64,000 nucleotides of DNA from Erigeron canadensis (taxonomy: Eukaryota; Streptophyta; Magnoliopsida; Asterales; Asteraceae). Position 1 is the stretch's first letter. Every line of letters starts with the position of its first letter. Location of the stretch: the NCBI RefSeq assembly GCF_010389155.1, contig NC_057769.1, positions 25,420,735 through 25,484,734 on the forward strand. Direction: 5' to 3'. The position numbers were made by a program, and so were the translations under genes. This document shows, piece by piece, positions 1 to 11,654 of the stretch. Below the pieces are notes generated by a model. The model did not search any database, had not been told where the DNA came from, and saw nothing but the letters and a program-made list of their open reading frames with translations.

Positions 1-375
1 AATATATGTTTGCCAAAAAGTCCCCGACTAGTTTCTTTTCAACACATACATGCAGTACTATTTACAATTGGAGCATCAATTTTACACTTCAAAATATTAC
101 CCATTAAGTTGTCAATAATGATATATAGAATCTTGTGTTTCTAAAAATAATATTTACCCATGAATGCATGGCCATTGTTTTTTGAGAAATTGAAAAGAGA
201 GCACAGAAAGAAAACAAAAATGTTGGGGAAAAACATAATAATACTATGGAAGAAGTGTAGAAAGTTATAATCTCAATCCACTTTTTCTGGGATGGGAACT
301 TGGACATGTTTTGTGGGTACTCATTCCATGTAAGTATTTATATATATATATAATTGTATGCATGTTAAATATAAA
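1..375. other. Intergenic DNA, nothing recognised
   Basis: AT-rich sequence with a short TA run near 340-352. I see no exon, RNA gene or transposon terminus before the old LTR begins at about 376. The bases ATAAA at 371-375 look like the left target-site duplication of that LTR, because the same five bases follow its other end at 16889-16893. Confidence 0.5.
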
Positions 376-538
376 TATCGACAGTACACAATTTGCAAGA
401 CTTGTATTCAATTATACTAGACAATATAAAGTAAATAAGAGTAAGTAAATAACAAGAACAAGAGTAATATTCAAGTACATAAATCTATGCAAGTCTAATC
501 ATATGTATCATTGATTAAACAGTGAATACACGGTCGAT
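376..538 (-). mobile_element. Old SIRE-type solo LTR, piece 1 of 3 (3' end of LTR)
   Basis: This is the reverse complement of the last ~160 bases of the LTRs at 3013-3660 and 15928-16584: the stretches around 'atcatatgtatcattgattaaac' and the pentads of 'aaataacaagaac' match with scattered changes. It stops at 538, where TCGAT (534-538) marks the insertion of the gypsy-type solo LTR. The terminal dinucleotide is TA rather than TG, consistent with age. Flanking ATAAA (371-375) pairs with 16889-16893. The three pieces add up to about 660 bases, the same length as the two complete LTRs. Confidence 0.75.
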
Positions 539-989
539 TGTCACACCCTGGACTAAGGCAGAAAATCAGGATGCGACACATAGTACACACGTCATGGATG
601 TTACGTAGAGTGACTAAATGAATGATCAAATTAACTCACATTTCATAAATCGAAACATAAACATCCAACATAGAGTCAAGATTCAAATAAAACATAGATT
701 GCTCCCGCGCAGGGGAAAGATCACTTAGGCATATTGCCATAGTCTAAACATAAAGCAACAATAATAATCACATAAGATATGCAGCTCCAATTCCTAGTCT
801 GAGTCTGCTAAAGGCCACCATGCTATCCTCCTTAGCCACTTCTAACTTGATTAACTTGCACACCTGAAAGGATACTAAAAAGCGTCAACACAAAGGTTGG
901 TGAGTTCGTAAGTTTGTAATCATGCTTGTTTACTTGAAAACGTTTGTTTGAATTAGTTTGTACCGTTAAGTATGAATACGAGAGTACCA

Positions 990-1185
990 ATGTATGGATA
1001 CGTATGAGCGTGCCCTTACAGTCATAAACATGACCTGGCTAATATGAATATCGTGCACTTACACATGACATGGCTAGTTTGTATCAATTGTTCACTTACA
1101 ATCATAAACATGACATGGCTAGTATGAATAACAATATGAAGCCGCTTACGGTCATAGACATGACCTGGCTAAAGCACACACAGAC
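990..1185. repeat. Tandem-like repeats inside gypsy LTR (CATGACCTGGCTA motif)
   Basis: Four spaced copies of a motif close to 'CTTACAGTCATAAACATGAC' followed by (c/a)TGGCTA occur here at roughly 50-70 base spacing. They belong to the solo LTR and may be diverged tandem units. Confidence 0.6.
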
Positions 1186-1344
1186 AGTGATAGCACACAC
1201 AGGGATAGGCACAGGGCACTATGGATAAAGCACCCACAGGGATATCATGTAGTACAATCTATAATCGAGATAACAGTAAAGTATCTATAATGTAAGTGAA
1301 CATGTAATCAAATGTATGCCAAAAAGTGAAACTGATTATGTATT

Positions 1345-1530
1345 CAAAAAATGTAATAATAAGCATTTCCAAAATACGTAATCATATGTGTATCCAAAAT
1401 ATGAGATCATAAGCGTATCCAAAATATGTAATCATAAGCATTTCCAAAATATGAGATTATAAGTGTATCCAAAATATGTATTCATAAGCGTTTTCAAGAT
1501 ACGTAATCATATGTGTATCCGAAATAGGTT
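1345..1530. repeat. ~28-bp degenerate tandem repeat inside gypsy LTR
   Basis: About seven copies of a unit close to 'AAAATATGTAATCATAAG' plus 'cgtatcc' follow each other with small changes (catttcc/gtatcc alternation, taatcat/gagatcat alternation). The array belongs to the solo LTR. Confidence 0.7.
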
Positions 1531-1904
1531 GCACAAAGTCATATCACACAGTACCAAAGTATATATGTTTTACTATAAAAACGATTTGTATCCTTTCAGC
1601 CCCATGAAAACATGTGAAAAAAGGGATTACGAAACTCACCAGAGTGCTAGCAACAAGATTAAGCAAGTATGTGTTCATCATAGGTAAACGTGCCGCCAAG
1701 TGTTGACTAAGTTGTCCAAAAGCGTACTAGTTTGACTTTGACCAGATTTTACAAGTTTGACCAAAGTTGACCAAATTACGAGTTTGACTAAGTTGACTAA
1801 ACCGACCAAGGTTGACCAAAGTTGACTAAATCGAGGTAGTAATCAAAATCCGATGTCTCAATTGAAAGTTGAGGTCTTATATTGGATTCAAGGTTTTATT
1901 TGCA

Positions 1905-2100
1905 AATTTAGGGTTCTAATTGAGAGGCTAAATTGAGAGGTTACAATTGAGAGGCTAGTAAATCTGGGATAGTATTTCACTAAAGGACAAAATAAAAATT
2001 AAGAGGCTACATTTGAGAGGCTAGTAAATCTGAAGATTTTGTTTATAAAAAGTCAGAAATTAAGAGGCTACATTTGAGAGGCTACAATCCTAAAGTCAGA
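1905..2100. repeat. Repeated 'aattgagaggcta' motif inside gypsy LTR
   Basis: Six to seven near copies of AATTGAGAGGCTA occur within 190 bases. The same motif in reverse complement (tagcctctcaatt) is repeated at 63345-63410 in the related LTR, so the array predates the separation of the two copies. Confidence 0.65.
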
Positions 2101-2805
2101 AACTCGAAAAACGGACTTAATCTTAAAGACCCATTTAAACAAAGTTTATAAAAAGTGTACAAAATTCCTATATCTCAAGATTTTGTTTATAGAATCAAAC
2201 GAAACTTTGACAAAAGTTTTGGCATATGTTTCTAAACATTTTGGACATAAAAAGGTTTGATACTTGGCAGGTGTAGTATGTGAATTCAAAGAAAACTCGA
2301 AAAATACCAAAAGAAGAGCATAAAAATGGGTTTTAATTTTATACCTTAAATCTGTAAAATAGATGTTTGTGATGATACTTAGAAGATAGAAAAACTGTTT
2401 TCAACACTATATCTAAACAAAGGTAAGGTTGGATTTCATAAAACTTGTTGATTTTGGGGTAGTAAAGATGAGGTAGCAAAAGGGGGTAGTAATAGGAAAT
2501 GTGGTAGTAAAGGTGTGTGTGTTTTTGCTAGGTGGCTAAAATGATGAGAATGAGAATGTGAGGAGAAAGAGAGTATTTATATGTAGGGTAAAATAGAGAG
2601 ATTTCCAAGCTAACTCAAATACGATGCTAGACACATAGTACGATCCCAGACTCAAATGCGATGCTAGATCAGAAATACGATGCCAAGTCAAGTTTACGAG
2701 GTCGAATCAAAATTACGATGCCGATACGAAATTACGAGGTCATTTTTGAAATTTAAAATTTTAGTTTGACTTAAAATCTTTCGTGGTCAACTCACGGGTG
2801 TTACA

Positions 2806-3012
2806 TCGATATTACAACTTGTCTTATAAGAAAATACATGAACTTACAATTGTTAAGTTTTAGATTAATTAGAAAACTTAAACAATTTTACAAGATAACC
2901 GAGTGACACACATTTTATGGTGATAAACACAAGTGTATTATGGTGCGGCTGTGTTGCTTTATATAAAGGAGAAATTAGGGCAACACAACCTTACAATGAT
3001 AACGTTGGATGG
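2806..3012 (-). mobile_element. Old SIRE-type solo LTR, piece 2 of 3
   Basis: After the second TCGAT copy, the old minus-strand LTR resumes. It shows the reverse complement of the LTR R/U5 part: cacacacttaaac-type sequence, then 'gtgttgctttatata', the complement of the LTR TATA region. It is cut at 3012, where GATGG (3008-3012) marks insertion of the complete copia element. Confidence 0.75.
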
Positions 3013-3660
3013 TGTTAAGTCTGGGATTCGCTGATGAGACTTGCTCGCTGGCATGTGTGTCATCAAGTCCTCAGCAAGTCTTCAGTGAGTCCAGTGAATC
3101 ATCTTCAACAGGTTAAATTATCCAATAATCTAATAATGGCGGGAAGAATTCAAACAAGATAAAGACAAAAAGTCACATGGTGATTAAGCAACTGTAATTT
3201 GCCATATATGGTAAAAGTACAGTTGGGACCAAAAACAAAGGGTTTCTCTTTCTTACCCGTTTTGATAAAGAAAACAATGGCACATGATTCAAGTACCATG
3301 AGCCAATGGGATGTCGACAACCACCATCTATCACCATCAAAGGAAGGCTGTGTTGCCCTAATTCTTCCTCTATATAAAGCAACACAACCGCTTAGTATCA
3401 AGTGTGTTAGTCACCTTGAAAGTATGTGTCACTTGTAATTGTTCAAGTTTATAGTGTGTCTAGACTTAGCAATTACCTTGTTCATTTGTATTCTTGTAAG
3501 TCAAGTTTGTAAGATCGACCATGTATTCATCGTTTAATTAATGATACATATGATTATACTTGCATTGATTTATTACAATTGTCGTTCTTGTTATTTATCT
3601 TCTTATTTACTTTCTTGTCTAATTTAAATATAACATAAGTTATGCATTCCTGGACCATCA
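3013..3660 (+). repeat. 5' LTR of the SIRE-type element
   Basis: 648 bases, TG...CA. A TATATAAA box is at 3371-3378. Downstream lies the R/U5 part with 'tcaagtgtgttagtcacc'. Compared with the 3' LTR it lacks nine bases near 3582 and has scattered substitutions. The LTR promoter would drive the genomic transcript. Confidence 0.9.
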
Positions 3661-3662
3661 AG

Positions 3663-3675
3663 TGGTATCAGAGCC
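3663..3675 (+). other. Primer-binding site (initiator Met tRNA type)
   Basis: TGGTATCAGAGCC begins two bases after the 5' LTR. This is the standard plant copia PBS, complementary to the 3' end of initiator methionine tRNA. Confidence 0.9.
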
Positions 3676-3776
3676 ACCGTTCCTAAATCATTTGGAACAA
3701 GATCTGTTTGCCTCCTTATGTTTACATTAAAAATTCTGTTCTTTAACTTTTCTTGAATTCTTTTTAAAACAAGAAC

Positions 3777-6700
3777 ATGTCTTCTGTTCTCAGCCTTGTG
3801 AACATACGTGACTTTGGTTATGTGTCGACACCTCCTAAATTCGAGCCCAAAGATTTTGGGTCTTGGAAGGAGAGAATGCTTCTTCACATCTCTGGTGTGG
3901 AACCCTATTTAATGACAATATTAACTGAGGGTCCATACGTGCCGATGTACGTCCAAAGGACTCCAGGAGCTACACCTGAAGCTCCTGAGATAGTCACTGA
4001 CCTGGTAAAACCAGAGGTTCAATGGACGGATGAAGAAAGGAAGCTGGTAAATCTTGATGCTAGGCTTAAAAACATGATTATTGTCACTCTTCCCACTGAA
4101 ATCATGAAGCTAGTCATCAAGTATCCCTCTTCAAAAGAAGTATGGGATAGACTGGTCAGCACCTATGAAGGATCTGCTGACCTCATTAAAATCAAGAAAA
4201 TTGATTTGAAACGTGCTTATGAAAACTTCTTCTCTCTTCCTGATGAAAGTCTTGAGAGCACCTATACTCGCTTTAAAGGGTTGCTCAATGATATGACTAA
4301 TGTTGGCATTACTCATGATAACTTTAAAGTATGCCACAAATTCATCTACTCTCTTCCTCTTAAGTGGCAAAACTTAAGATAAACTCTTCGTACAACGAAG
4401 AAAATTCAAGATTTTGATCTTGAAGAACTCTTTGGTACTCTTCAATTTGAAGAGAGAGCATTGGCTCAAACCATTCGAGCCTCTGCTGATGCCAAAAGAT
4501 ATGCTGGCTCTTCTTCTTCTGTCAGCATATCCTCCCATCCTATTTCTGACCCTATAGCTCTTGTTTCTACTGAGTCCATCGATCTCTATGATGGTACAAG
4601 TATTTCAAATCTTCCAGCACCTATTCAAACTCTCATTGATGAGCTGGATGATGAAGAGAAACAAGACTTGTTTAATGATTTTATGGGCTTTGCCCTAGTT
4701 GCTGGTAGAAAATACTCTAGAAGGTGGAACAATAGCAAAACGGTTGCTCCCCTCAAACCTCCTGTTGATAAATCACAGGAAGAATGTTGGAGGTGTGGTA
4801 GAAAAGGCCACTACTAGAAGGAGTACAGGGTTTCTATTCCCACTCCAGCGGCTTCTAAACCTAATACGTCAAAATCTGCTGCTGAATACAGGAACAAATA
4901 TTATCAGCTAAAGGCAAAGGTGGCTGAAACAGAGGAAGCCAAAATTCCAGCAAAAGGACTAGTTGCTGAAGAATATGATTGGGCTGACTCAGATGAGTCT
5001 GATGATGACGATTATGTTGATGCCATGTGCCTTATGGCACTTGCTAACAGTGATGCTCTGACAAAGGATCAAGTCTCCTCAAGTCAGTGGGTAAACATCA
5101 CTGTTAAAAAGGTACACTCTCTTCTTTCCTCCTCTTCTGATAATGACAAAACCAAAATTATTGAGTCTTTGTCTTGTGATCTTAAGTTCGTAGAAAGTGT
5201 ACGTGCTGAACTTCAATCTAAACTTAACTCTGCTGGAGTAGAGCTAAGTGAAAAATCTGAAAAACTTATGAAATTGAAAAATGTTCATATTGAACTTCAA
5301 TCTCATGAGTTAATGACTCAGAAACTCCAACTCGAGAATGAAACTCTCAAGGCTGAAGTTTCTAATCTGAAGAAGATTGTGACCTCCTGGTCAAAGGCTT
5401 CCAAATTTTATCATCAATGTTTGAGTGAGCAAGTCCCTGCTCAAGTACAAGCAGTGATTGTGGCAATTTTGATGTTGTTGCCTCAATTGCTGACTCATTT
5501 AATGATGATGTAAAGCCTAAAATCTCTATTCCTCCACCCTTTTCAGCTTCCATCTCTCCTGAAGAGATGAAAAAGTGTATTTTGTCAAGGGACAAAATGA
5601 CTACCATGCTGAGATGGATTCTAAGGCTACATCTTCCACCAATGTGCCCTCTTCCCCTAATGTTAAAAGTACCTGTCCCTCAACCAGTACTTATGACATG
5701 TTCTCTCATCTTCCCATTGTTGGCATGATGCTACATGAAGGGAGAATTCAACATTCTCCACCTAGAACCTTTAAAGGGGATATTTCAAGTAATGGATATG
5801 TACCCATTGCTCTTCAGCGACTATCTGTAAAAGGTGCTGAGCCCTTTAAAAGAAGCACTATTGCTGCTCCCTATGACTATGGTACTCCTTAGCGAGTTAA
5901 TCAGGTCGTTCAGCAACATTCTAGTGCTCAATCTTCCTCTCAGCTGGAACCTACCCATGCTAATCCCATGACTGAACATGATCGTCTAATGAATAGACGA
6001 GTTAGGTTCGCTGATGCAAGACATCAGCAAGTACTTCCCACAAAGGCTGTACCTGCTGATGTTCAAACTCATATGGCATCTTAATCTATGCCTCTAAAAT
6101 CCAATCTAAGGCATAACACTCCTAAAAAGGGAAGACTGCCCTCAAAAAATAGGTCTACCACTTCTCAGCGGGGACACTTGCCACATCAGCAAGTAAGGCC
6201 TATAACTCCTCAGCAGGGACATTTGCCACATCAGCAAATGAGACCCACTACTCCACAAAGAGGACAAATTACTACTCAGCATAGTCAATCCTCTGTGTCA
6301 AACATGGAGTACTTACCTCATAGGCAAATGAGGTCAGTGACTCCAAATCGTCAGACCAGACCCATCACTCCAAACAAAGTGAATCAGTCTCAGCAGGGTT
6401 CCTCTTCTTCCTATCTTGCTGGAAAGCAAGCATGGACCATGATTAGAGGACCTCAAAATCCTCAAAATCATCATGGTGATTCCATCCTTGGTCCTGTTCC
6501 TCAATTGCCCCCTCTTAAACTTAGACAAAGGAGTAAATCCAAGTCTAATCAAAAGAGCAAGGCTTCATCTTCCTTCTCTCCTCAAATAAATGAGCTTACT
6601 CAGCGAGTAAATGACCTTTCTTCTCAACTGAGGGACTTCTTCATTCAGAATCAAAAAGGCAACCCCTCTGACAAAAAATGCTATCTATGTAGCAGCAGAG

Positions 6701-7176
6701 GACATGTTGTCTCTGAATGTGACTCTATCAGCTCAAGAGATGCTTCAGGGGTTGTAGTTCAACCAAACATCTCTATGTCTGCTGAAACATCTTCTACTAG
6801 AATCAGTGGAAACCTTCCTACTGAACCTGTACTCAGTGACACCTCTTCTGTCACTGATGTAAACATCGCTGAATACATTGCTGCTCAGCGCATTGAACTT
6901 TCCCATTCTCAAAGGGTTATTTCAAATGCTTGGGGGCAACCTTCAATGCTAGTTGAGTATAGTGCTCCTGAGGTTGTAAGCAGCTATGCATATCTTCATA
7001 GTAATGAAACCAGTGTAATGCCCTTCAATGAAGAAGATAACACCTTTGGTCTTGTCTCTGTGGGAAATCATACTACTCTTGAGGAGGCTCTCTTTGAAGA
7101 GCCAACTACCTCCTCTGAAGTACCTTTAGTTAATCCTGCTGACATGGCCATGGATGAACAAAGTGAACTTGCCTAA
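3777..7176 (+). pseudogene. gag: Extended gag of the SIRE-type element, broken
   Basis: Several frames in sequence represent one degraded gag. 3777-4382 has the plant copia capsid pattern (FGSWKERMLLHISG, later VWDRLVSTYEGS and AYENFFSLPDESLESTYTRF). 4461-4817 continues in a second frame to a CCHC knuckle start, CWRCGRKGHY, where a TAG replaces the next codon. 4920-5513 is acidic and then coiled-coil-like (repeated leucines, ELQSKLNSAGVELSEKSEKL). 5575-5892 and 6088-7176 are Ser/Pro/Gln-rich, with short repeats of a 'PHQQVRPTTPQRG' type near 6170-6360, and end with a second knuckle CYLCSSRGHVVSEC at about 6681-6722. The total coding potential of over 1,100 residues is long for a copia gag. 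The start at 3777 follows the PBS by about 100 bases. Confidence 0.8.
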
Positions 7177-7193
7177 ATCCTTTCTTTATATCC

Positions 7194-10100
7194 ATGCAGG
7201 GCACGCTGGGAAAGAGAGTGTGGTATTTGGACAGCGGTTGTTCAAAACACATGTCTGGCTCTAAGTCCCTGCTGGATAACTATACAGAGGCACCTGGTCC
7301 TACAGTGGTGTTTGGTGATAACTCCACTGGTCAGACTGAAGGGTATGGTCTTCTTTCAAATGGCCTCATAAAATTCTCAAAAGTTGCTTATGTAAATGGA
7401 TTAAAACATAATCTCATCAGCATAAGTCAACTGTGTGATGCTGACTACAAGGTAATCCTTGATAAACATGTAGTAAACATCAACAAGGAAGTTGTCTTGG
7501 TAGCACCAAGAAGACGAGATGTATATTTTGTAGACTTCACTCCTATCAAGACTGATAGTGAGACTTGTTTCTTTGCTAAGTCAGCATCCGAGTTAAATTT
7601 GTTATGGCACAAGCGTATGTCGCATGTGAACTTTAAAACCATAAACTCACTGGCCAAAAAGAACCTTGTTCGTGGTCTTCCTCCTCTTTCCTTTGAAAAA
7701 GATAGACTCTGTGGTGCTTGTGAAAAAGGCAAATGCCCTAGAGCTACATTCAAAACAAAACAAGCCAATTCGGTTAAGGGTTGTTTTCATCTTCTTCACA
7801 TGGACCTTTTTGGTCCAGTGAATGTCCAAAGTCTAAAGGGTAGTAAATACACTCTAGTAATTGTGGATGAATATTTACGATACACTTGGACACTTTTTCT
7901 TAATTCTAAGAGTGATGCTGCTGATGAAATTATCAAATTCATTAAGAAAATGGAAAATCTCAACAGCATAAGGGTTAAAGAACTCAGAAGTGATCATGGC
8001 ACTGAGTTTAGAAACCACACTCTTGAATCTTTTTGTGCTGATCAAGGGATCTCACAAAACTTCTCTTCTACTAGAACTCCTGAGCAAAATGGTGTTGCTG
8101 AAAGGAGAAATAGAACTCTTATTGAGGCAGCACGTACAATGCTCAGTGAGTCCTTTCTTCCCAGTCGGTTTTGGGCTGAAGCAGTCAACACTGCTTGTCA
8201 CACTCAAAACTGCTGTCTCATTGTCAAAAGACATGACAAGACAGCATATGAAGTGTTGAGAGGTAAGAAACCTCAAATCAAATACTTCCATGTATTTGGC
8301 TGTCATGTCTTTATTCTAAATAATAAGGATCATCTTGGAAATTTGATCCTAAAGCTAAGGATGGTTACTTTGTCGGATATTCTGCCATCAGCAAAGCTTT
8401 TAGAGTATTTAATACTCGTCTTCAAAAAGTGGATGAATCCATTCATGTCACTTTTGATGAAAGCTCTTCTACTCTTAAAGATATCCAGCCATCTTCTACT
8501 GAAGAGATCTTCAATGAGTTCACTGGTCCTCCTATGGAGGATGCTGACTCATTTGTTGATGCTTCTTGCTCACTGCCTCTTGTTAATCAGCAACTCACTG
8601 AGGACAGTTCAGCAGAACCTGAACTAGAGCAAGTTGTTGCTCATATCTATACGATTGAGCCAGTTGAGCCTATTTTAAGATCAATCCATGCTGCATCAGC
8701 CAAACCTAGATCATTGGCTGGTGATGTGCAAGTTGATGACTCTGCTGATGAAGAGTTTCATGATGCTTCAGCTAATGCTGAAGACATGGGGTCAGCTGAT
8801 GACCCAATCATTAATGATAACTCAAATGAGTTAAATGGCTCCATTGATCAAACTCAAGTTGAACCTTCAATAACCATTGATCTTTCCTCTTATACTTCTC
8901 TTGCTGATCCCATACCAATGTCTTCTGCTGCCACTCTTCTGGTTCATCAAGTGCCCCAACACTTAAATGGACTTCAAGTCATCCTGTTCACCAAGTAATT
9001 GGTGATCCTCAGCAGGGCATTGTGACACGATCAGCGACTAGAAATACTTGTCTATATGTAAATTTCTTGTCAATGATCACTCCTAAGAATATTGAAGAGG
9101 CTATGGTTGACCCATCATGGGTTGCTGCCATGCAAGAAGAACTAACACAATTCCAAATACAGCATGTCTGGTTCTTAGTTCCTCTTCCTCCTGGCAAAGA
9201 ACCCATTGGAACAAAATGGGTTTATAGAAATAAAATGGACGAAGATGGTGTTGTTATACGTAGCAAGGCTAGGTTAGTTGCTCAAGGTTACCTTCAAGAA
9301 GAAGGTGTCGATTATGACGAAACCTTTGCTCCAGTGGCCAGACTTGAAGCAGTACGCTTATTCTTGGCACATACTGCTTATCAAACTTCACTGTATATCA
9401 AATGGATGTCAAAAGTGCTTTCTTAAATGAAAAACTCGAAGAAGAAGTTTATGTGGAGCAGCCACCTGGTTTTGAAGACCTAACCAAGCCAAACCATGTT
9501 TATCGTCTTTATAAGGCATTATATGGTCTTAAACAAGCTCCCAGAGCTTGGTACGACACTCTTTCTGAATTTCTTCTTTCTCATGAGTTTCGGCGAGGAT
9601 CTATACAGGGCACCCTTTTTATCTATAGAAAGGATGCTCATGTCCTATATGTACAAATATATGTCGATGACATCATATTTGGATCCTCCAGCAAGAAACT
9701 TTGCAATAAGTTTAGCTCACTAATGTGTTCTCACTTTGAAATGAGTATGATGGGTGAGCTGACCTTCTTCCTTGGTCTACAAATTCGCCAACTTCCTGAT
9801 GACATTTTTTATAAACCAAGAAAAATATATACGAGACATGCTGGCTAAATTTGATATGTCTAATATCACTACTAAGCCTACTCCTATGTCTCCTCCAAAC
9901 AATCTCCATGCTGACCTTGATGGTAAGCATGTGAACCCCACTCTTTATCGTGGGATGATTGGATCATTAATGTATCTTACAGCGAGCCGCCTAGACATTA
10001 TGTTTGCCACTTGCCTTTGTGCAAGATATTAAGCATCTCCCAGGGAGTCTCACCTTCTCGCTGTCAAGCGTATCTTCAAATATCTTAAAGGGACTTCCTC

Positions 10101-10610
10101 ATTGGGTCTTTGGTATCCCAAAGATTCAAGTTTTGATCTAGTAGCATACTATGACTCTGACTATGCTGGATGCATGTTAGATAGAAAGAGTACTAGTGGT
10201 GGATGTCAACTGTTGGGGGGAAGGCTGATTAGTTGGTCTAGTAAGAGCATACAGTTTCCATCTCCACTGCCGAAGCAGAGTATGTTTCAACAGCAAGTTG
10301 TTGTGCTCAAGTCCTCTGGATGAAAAACCAACTTGCTGACTATGACTTAGATTTTTCTAAAATCCAAATTATGTGTGACAACACTAGTGCTATTGCAATC
10401 ACTCATAATCCTGTTCAGCATTCCAAAACTAAGCACATTGACATCAGGTATCACTTCATTCGTGATCATGTCATGAAGGGGGATGTTGAAATCTACTTCA
10501 TCCCCACTGATGATCAACTTGCTGACATTTTCACTAAACCTTTAGATGAAAAGAGATTTAAGGATCTTGTCAGCAGGTTGGGAATGCTAAATGGTGATTC
10601 TACTACTTAA
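7194..10610 (+). pseudogene. pol: pol of the SIRE-type element: PR-INT-RT-RNase H, frameshifted
   Basis: 7194-8627 carries the aspartic protease (YLDSGCSKHMSG), the GAG-pre-integrase zinc-binding region (LWHKRMSHVNF to CGACEKGKC) and the integrase core with D (MDLFGP), D (RSDHGTEF) and E (GVAERRNRT). The frame changes near 8340. 8429-8998 is an acidic linker. RT begins at 9022 ([34 protein letters not shown]), shifts at about 9405, and continues at 9402-9848 with [30 protein letters not shown] and the catalytic YVDD. It shifts again near 9840. RNase H follows at 10102-10610 with the conserved end KTKHIDIRYHFIRDHV and DIFTKPL. At least three frame changes make it a pseudogene, although the catalytic residues are still present. 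Confidence 0.9.
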
Positions 10611-10721
10611 CTTACATATCTTTTGTAAGTTAAAATCTCTTGACTTATATCAAGATCCTTCAGCAAGTTCAAGTGTGTCTACTTGCTACATAACAAGGCA
10701 ATGAAGAGCCATAAGTCTTCA

Positions 10722-11090
10722 TCTAGTCCAGCAGCAAACGGCTGCTGGTAAAGACATCTGAAATCCGTTGATCCCTGATGCTTTGGGAAAAAGCATAATA
10801 AAAGTAATAGGGTGCTGAAAGTCCCTATCTAGTCCAGCAGCAAACGGCTGCTGGTAAAGATATCTAAAATCCGTTGATCCCTGATGCTTTGGGAAAAAGC
10901 ATAATAAAAGTAATATGGTGCTGAAAGTCCCTATCTAGTCCAGCAGCAAACGGCTACTGGTAAAGACATCTAAAATCCCTTGATCCCTGATGCTTTGGGA
11001 AAAAGCATAACAAAAGTAATAGGGTGCTGAATGTCCCTATCTAGTCCAGCAGCAAACGGCTGCTGGTAAAGACATATAAAATCCGTTGAT
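10722..11090 (+). repeat. 106-bp tandem repeat, ~3.5 copies, each with a hairpin
   Basis: The phrase 'tctagtccagcagcaaacgg' recurs at 10722, 10828, 10934 and 11040, an exact period of 106 bases. Each unit holds CCAGCAGC-AAACG-GCTGCTGG, a perfect 8-bp inverted repeat (one base altered in copy three), and a second dyad 'gatgctttgggaaaaagcat'. The array lies between pol and the third ORF of the copia element, where no protein is expected. Confidence 0.9.
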
Positions 11091-11654
11091 GGCTGACAAT
11101 TTGCCAAAAATTGTTTAATACTCGTCAGCCACCACTCTTTCCTTCTTTGTGGTGCTGATTAAAACTTGGTAACCATTCTTTTTAATAAAATAGTGACTCT
11201 TTAGTGGATACCTCAGTTTATCTGAGTGTATTCCACTATGTATTTTGTTAATATTTTATTATATACATCTCAAACGGTTACCTCGATTTTCTCCCAAATG
11301 GGCAACTTGTACACTGTACGCGCCGTATGAACTCGAGTACAGTTGAAATCGTGGTTCATATAGTCACATCATACTACCCACATACGTACAAATATACAGT
11401 GTCCTATAATATAATATAATTTTCTGTATGCCACGTATGTAAGAGAGTACATGTGACGATTCACTTTTTGTAATTATGGGGCCCATATCCATTGCATATA
11501 TATTCACAATCTCTTCCATATTCCATCTTTTACGTTCTTTTTTTTTTCTCTCTGACAATTTCAAATATCTCTAATCATTCAAATATCTCTCTAAAATCTC
11601 TCAAATTTCTCAAAACCTCTTTCATATTTTCCAATCATCTCTAAAATCTATCAA
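11091..11654 (+). other. Non-coding spacer before the third ORF
   Basis: AT-rich DNA after the 106-bp array, then pyrimidine-rich 'ctctctaaaatctctcaaattt' repeats at 11560-11650 that look like an untranslated leader. TATA-like sequences (tatatattcac near 11495) exist, so an internal promoter for the downstream ORF is possible but unproven. Confidence 0.4.

Larger units (their letters stand above)
539..2805 (-). mobile_element. Ty3/gypsy-type solo LTR, 2.27 kb
   Basis: The block starts TGTCACACCC and ends GGGTGTTACA, so in minus orientation it runs TGTAACACCC...GGGTGTGACA, the usual TG...CA form of a plant long LTR. It is flanked by a perfect 5-bp duplication TCGAT (534-538 and 2806-2810). 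Reading the minus strand, an AT-rich 'catataaatac' TATA element lies near 2570-2585 followed by a C/T-rich leader, which sets the orientation. No gag or pol remains, so it is a solo LTR left by LTR-LTR recombination. The length and TGTAACACCC start resemble chromovirus (Tekay-like) LTRs; that lineage call is inference. A half-length relative lies at 62356-63720 in the opposite orientation. Confidence 0.8.

Noticed and set aside
3150..3438. Overlapping open frames on both strands, repeated at 16028-16353
   Set aside because: They lie inside the LTRs and are duplicated because the LTRs are; no domain and no coding pattern.
10722..11090. CRISPR-like array
   Set aside because: The units are contiguous 106-base tandem copies without spacers, inside a plant retrotransposon.
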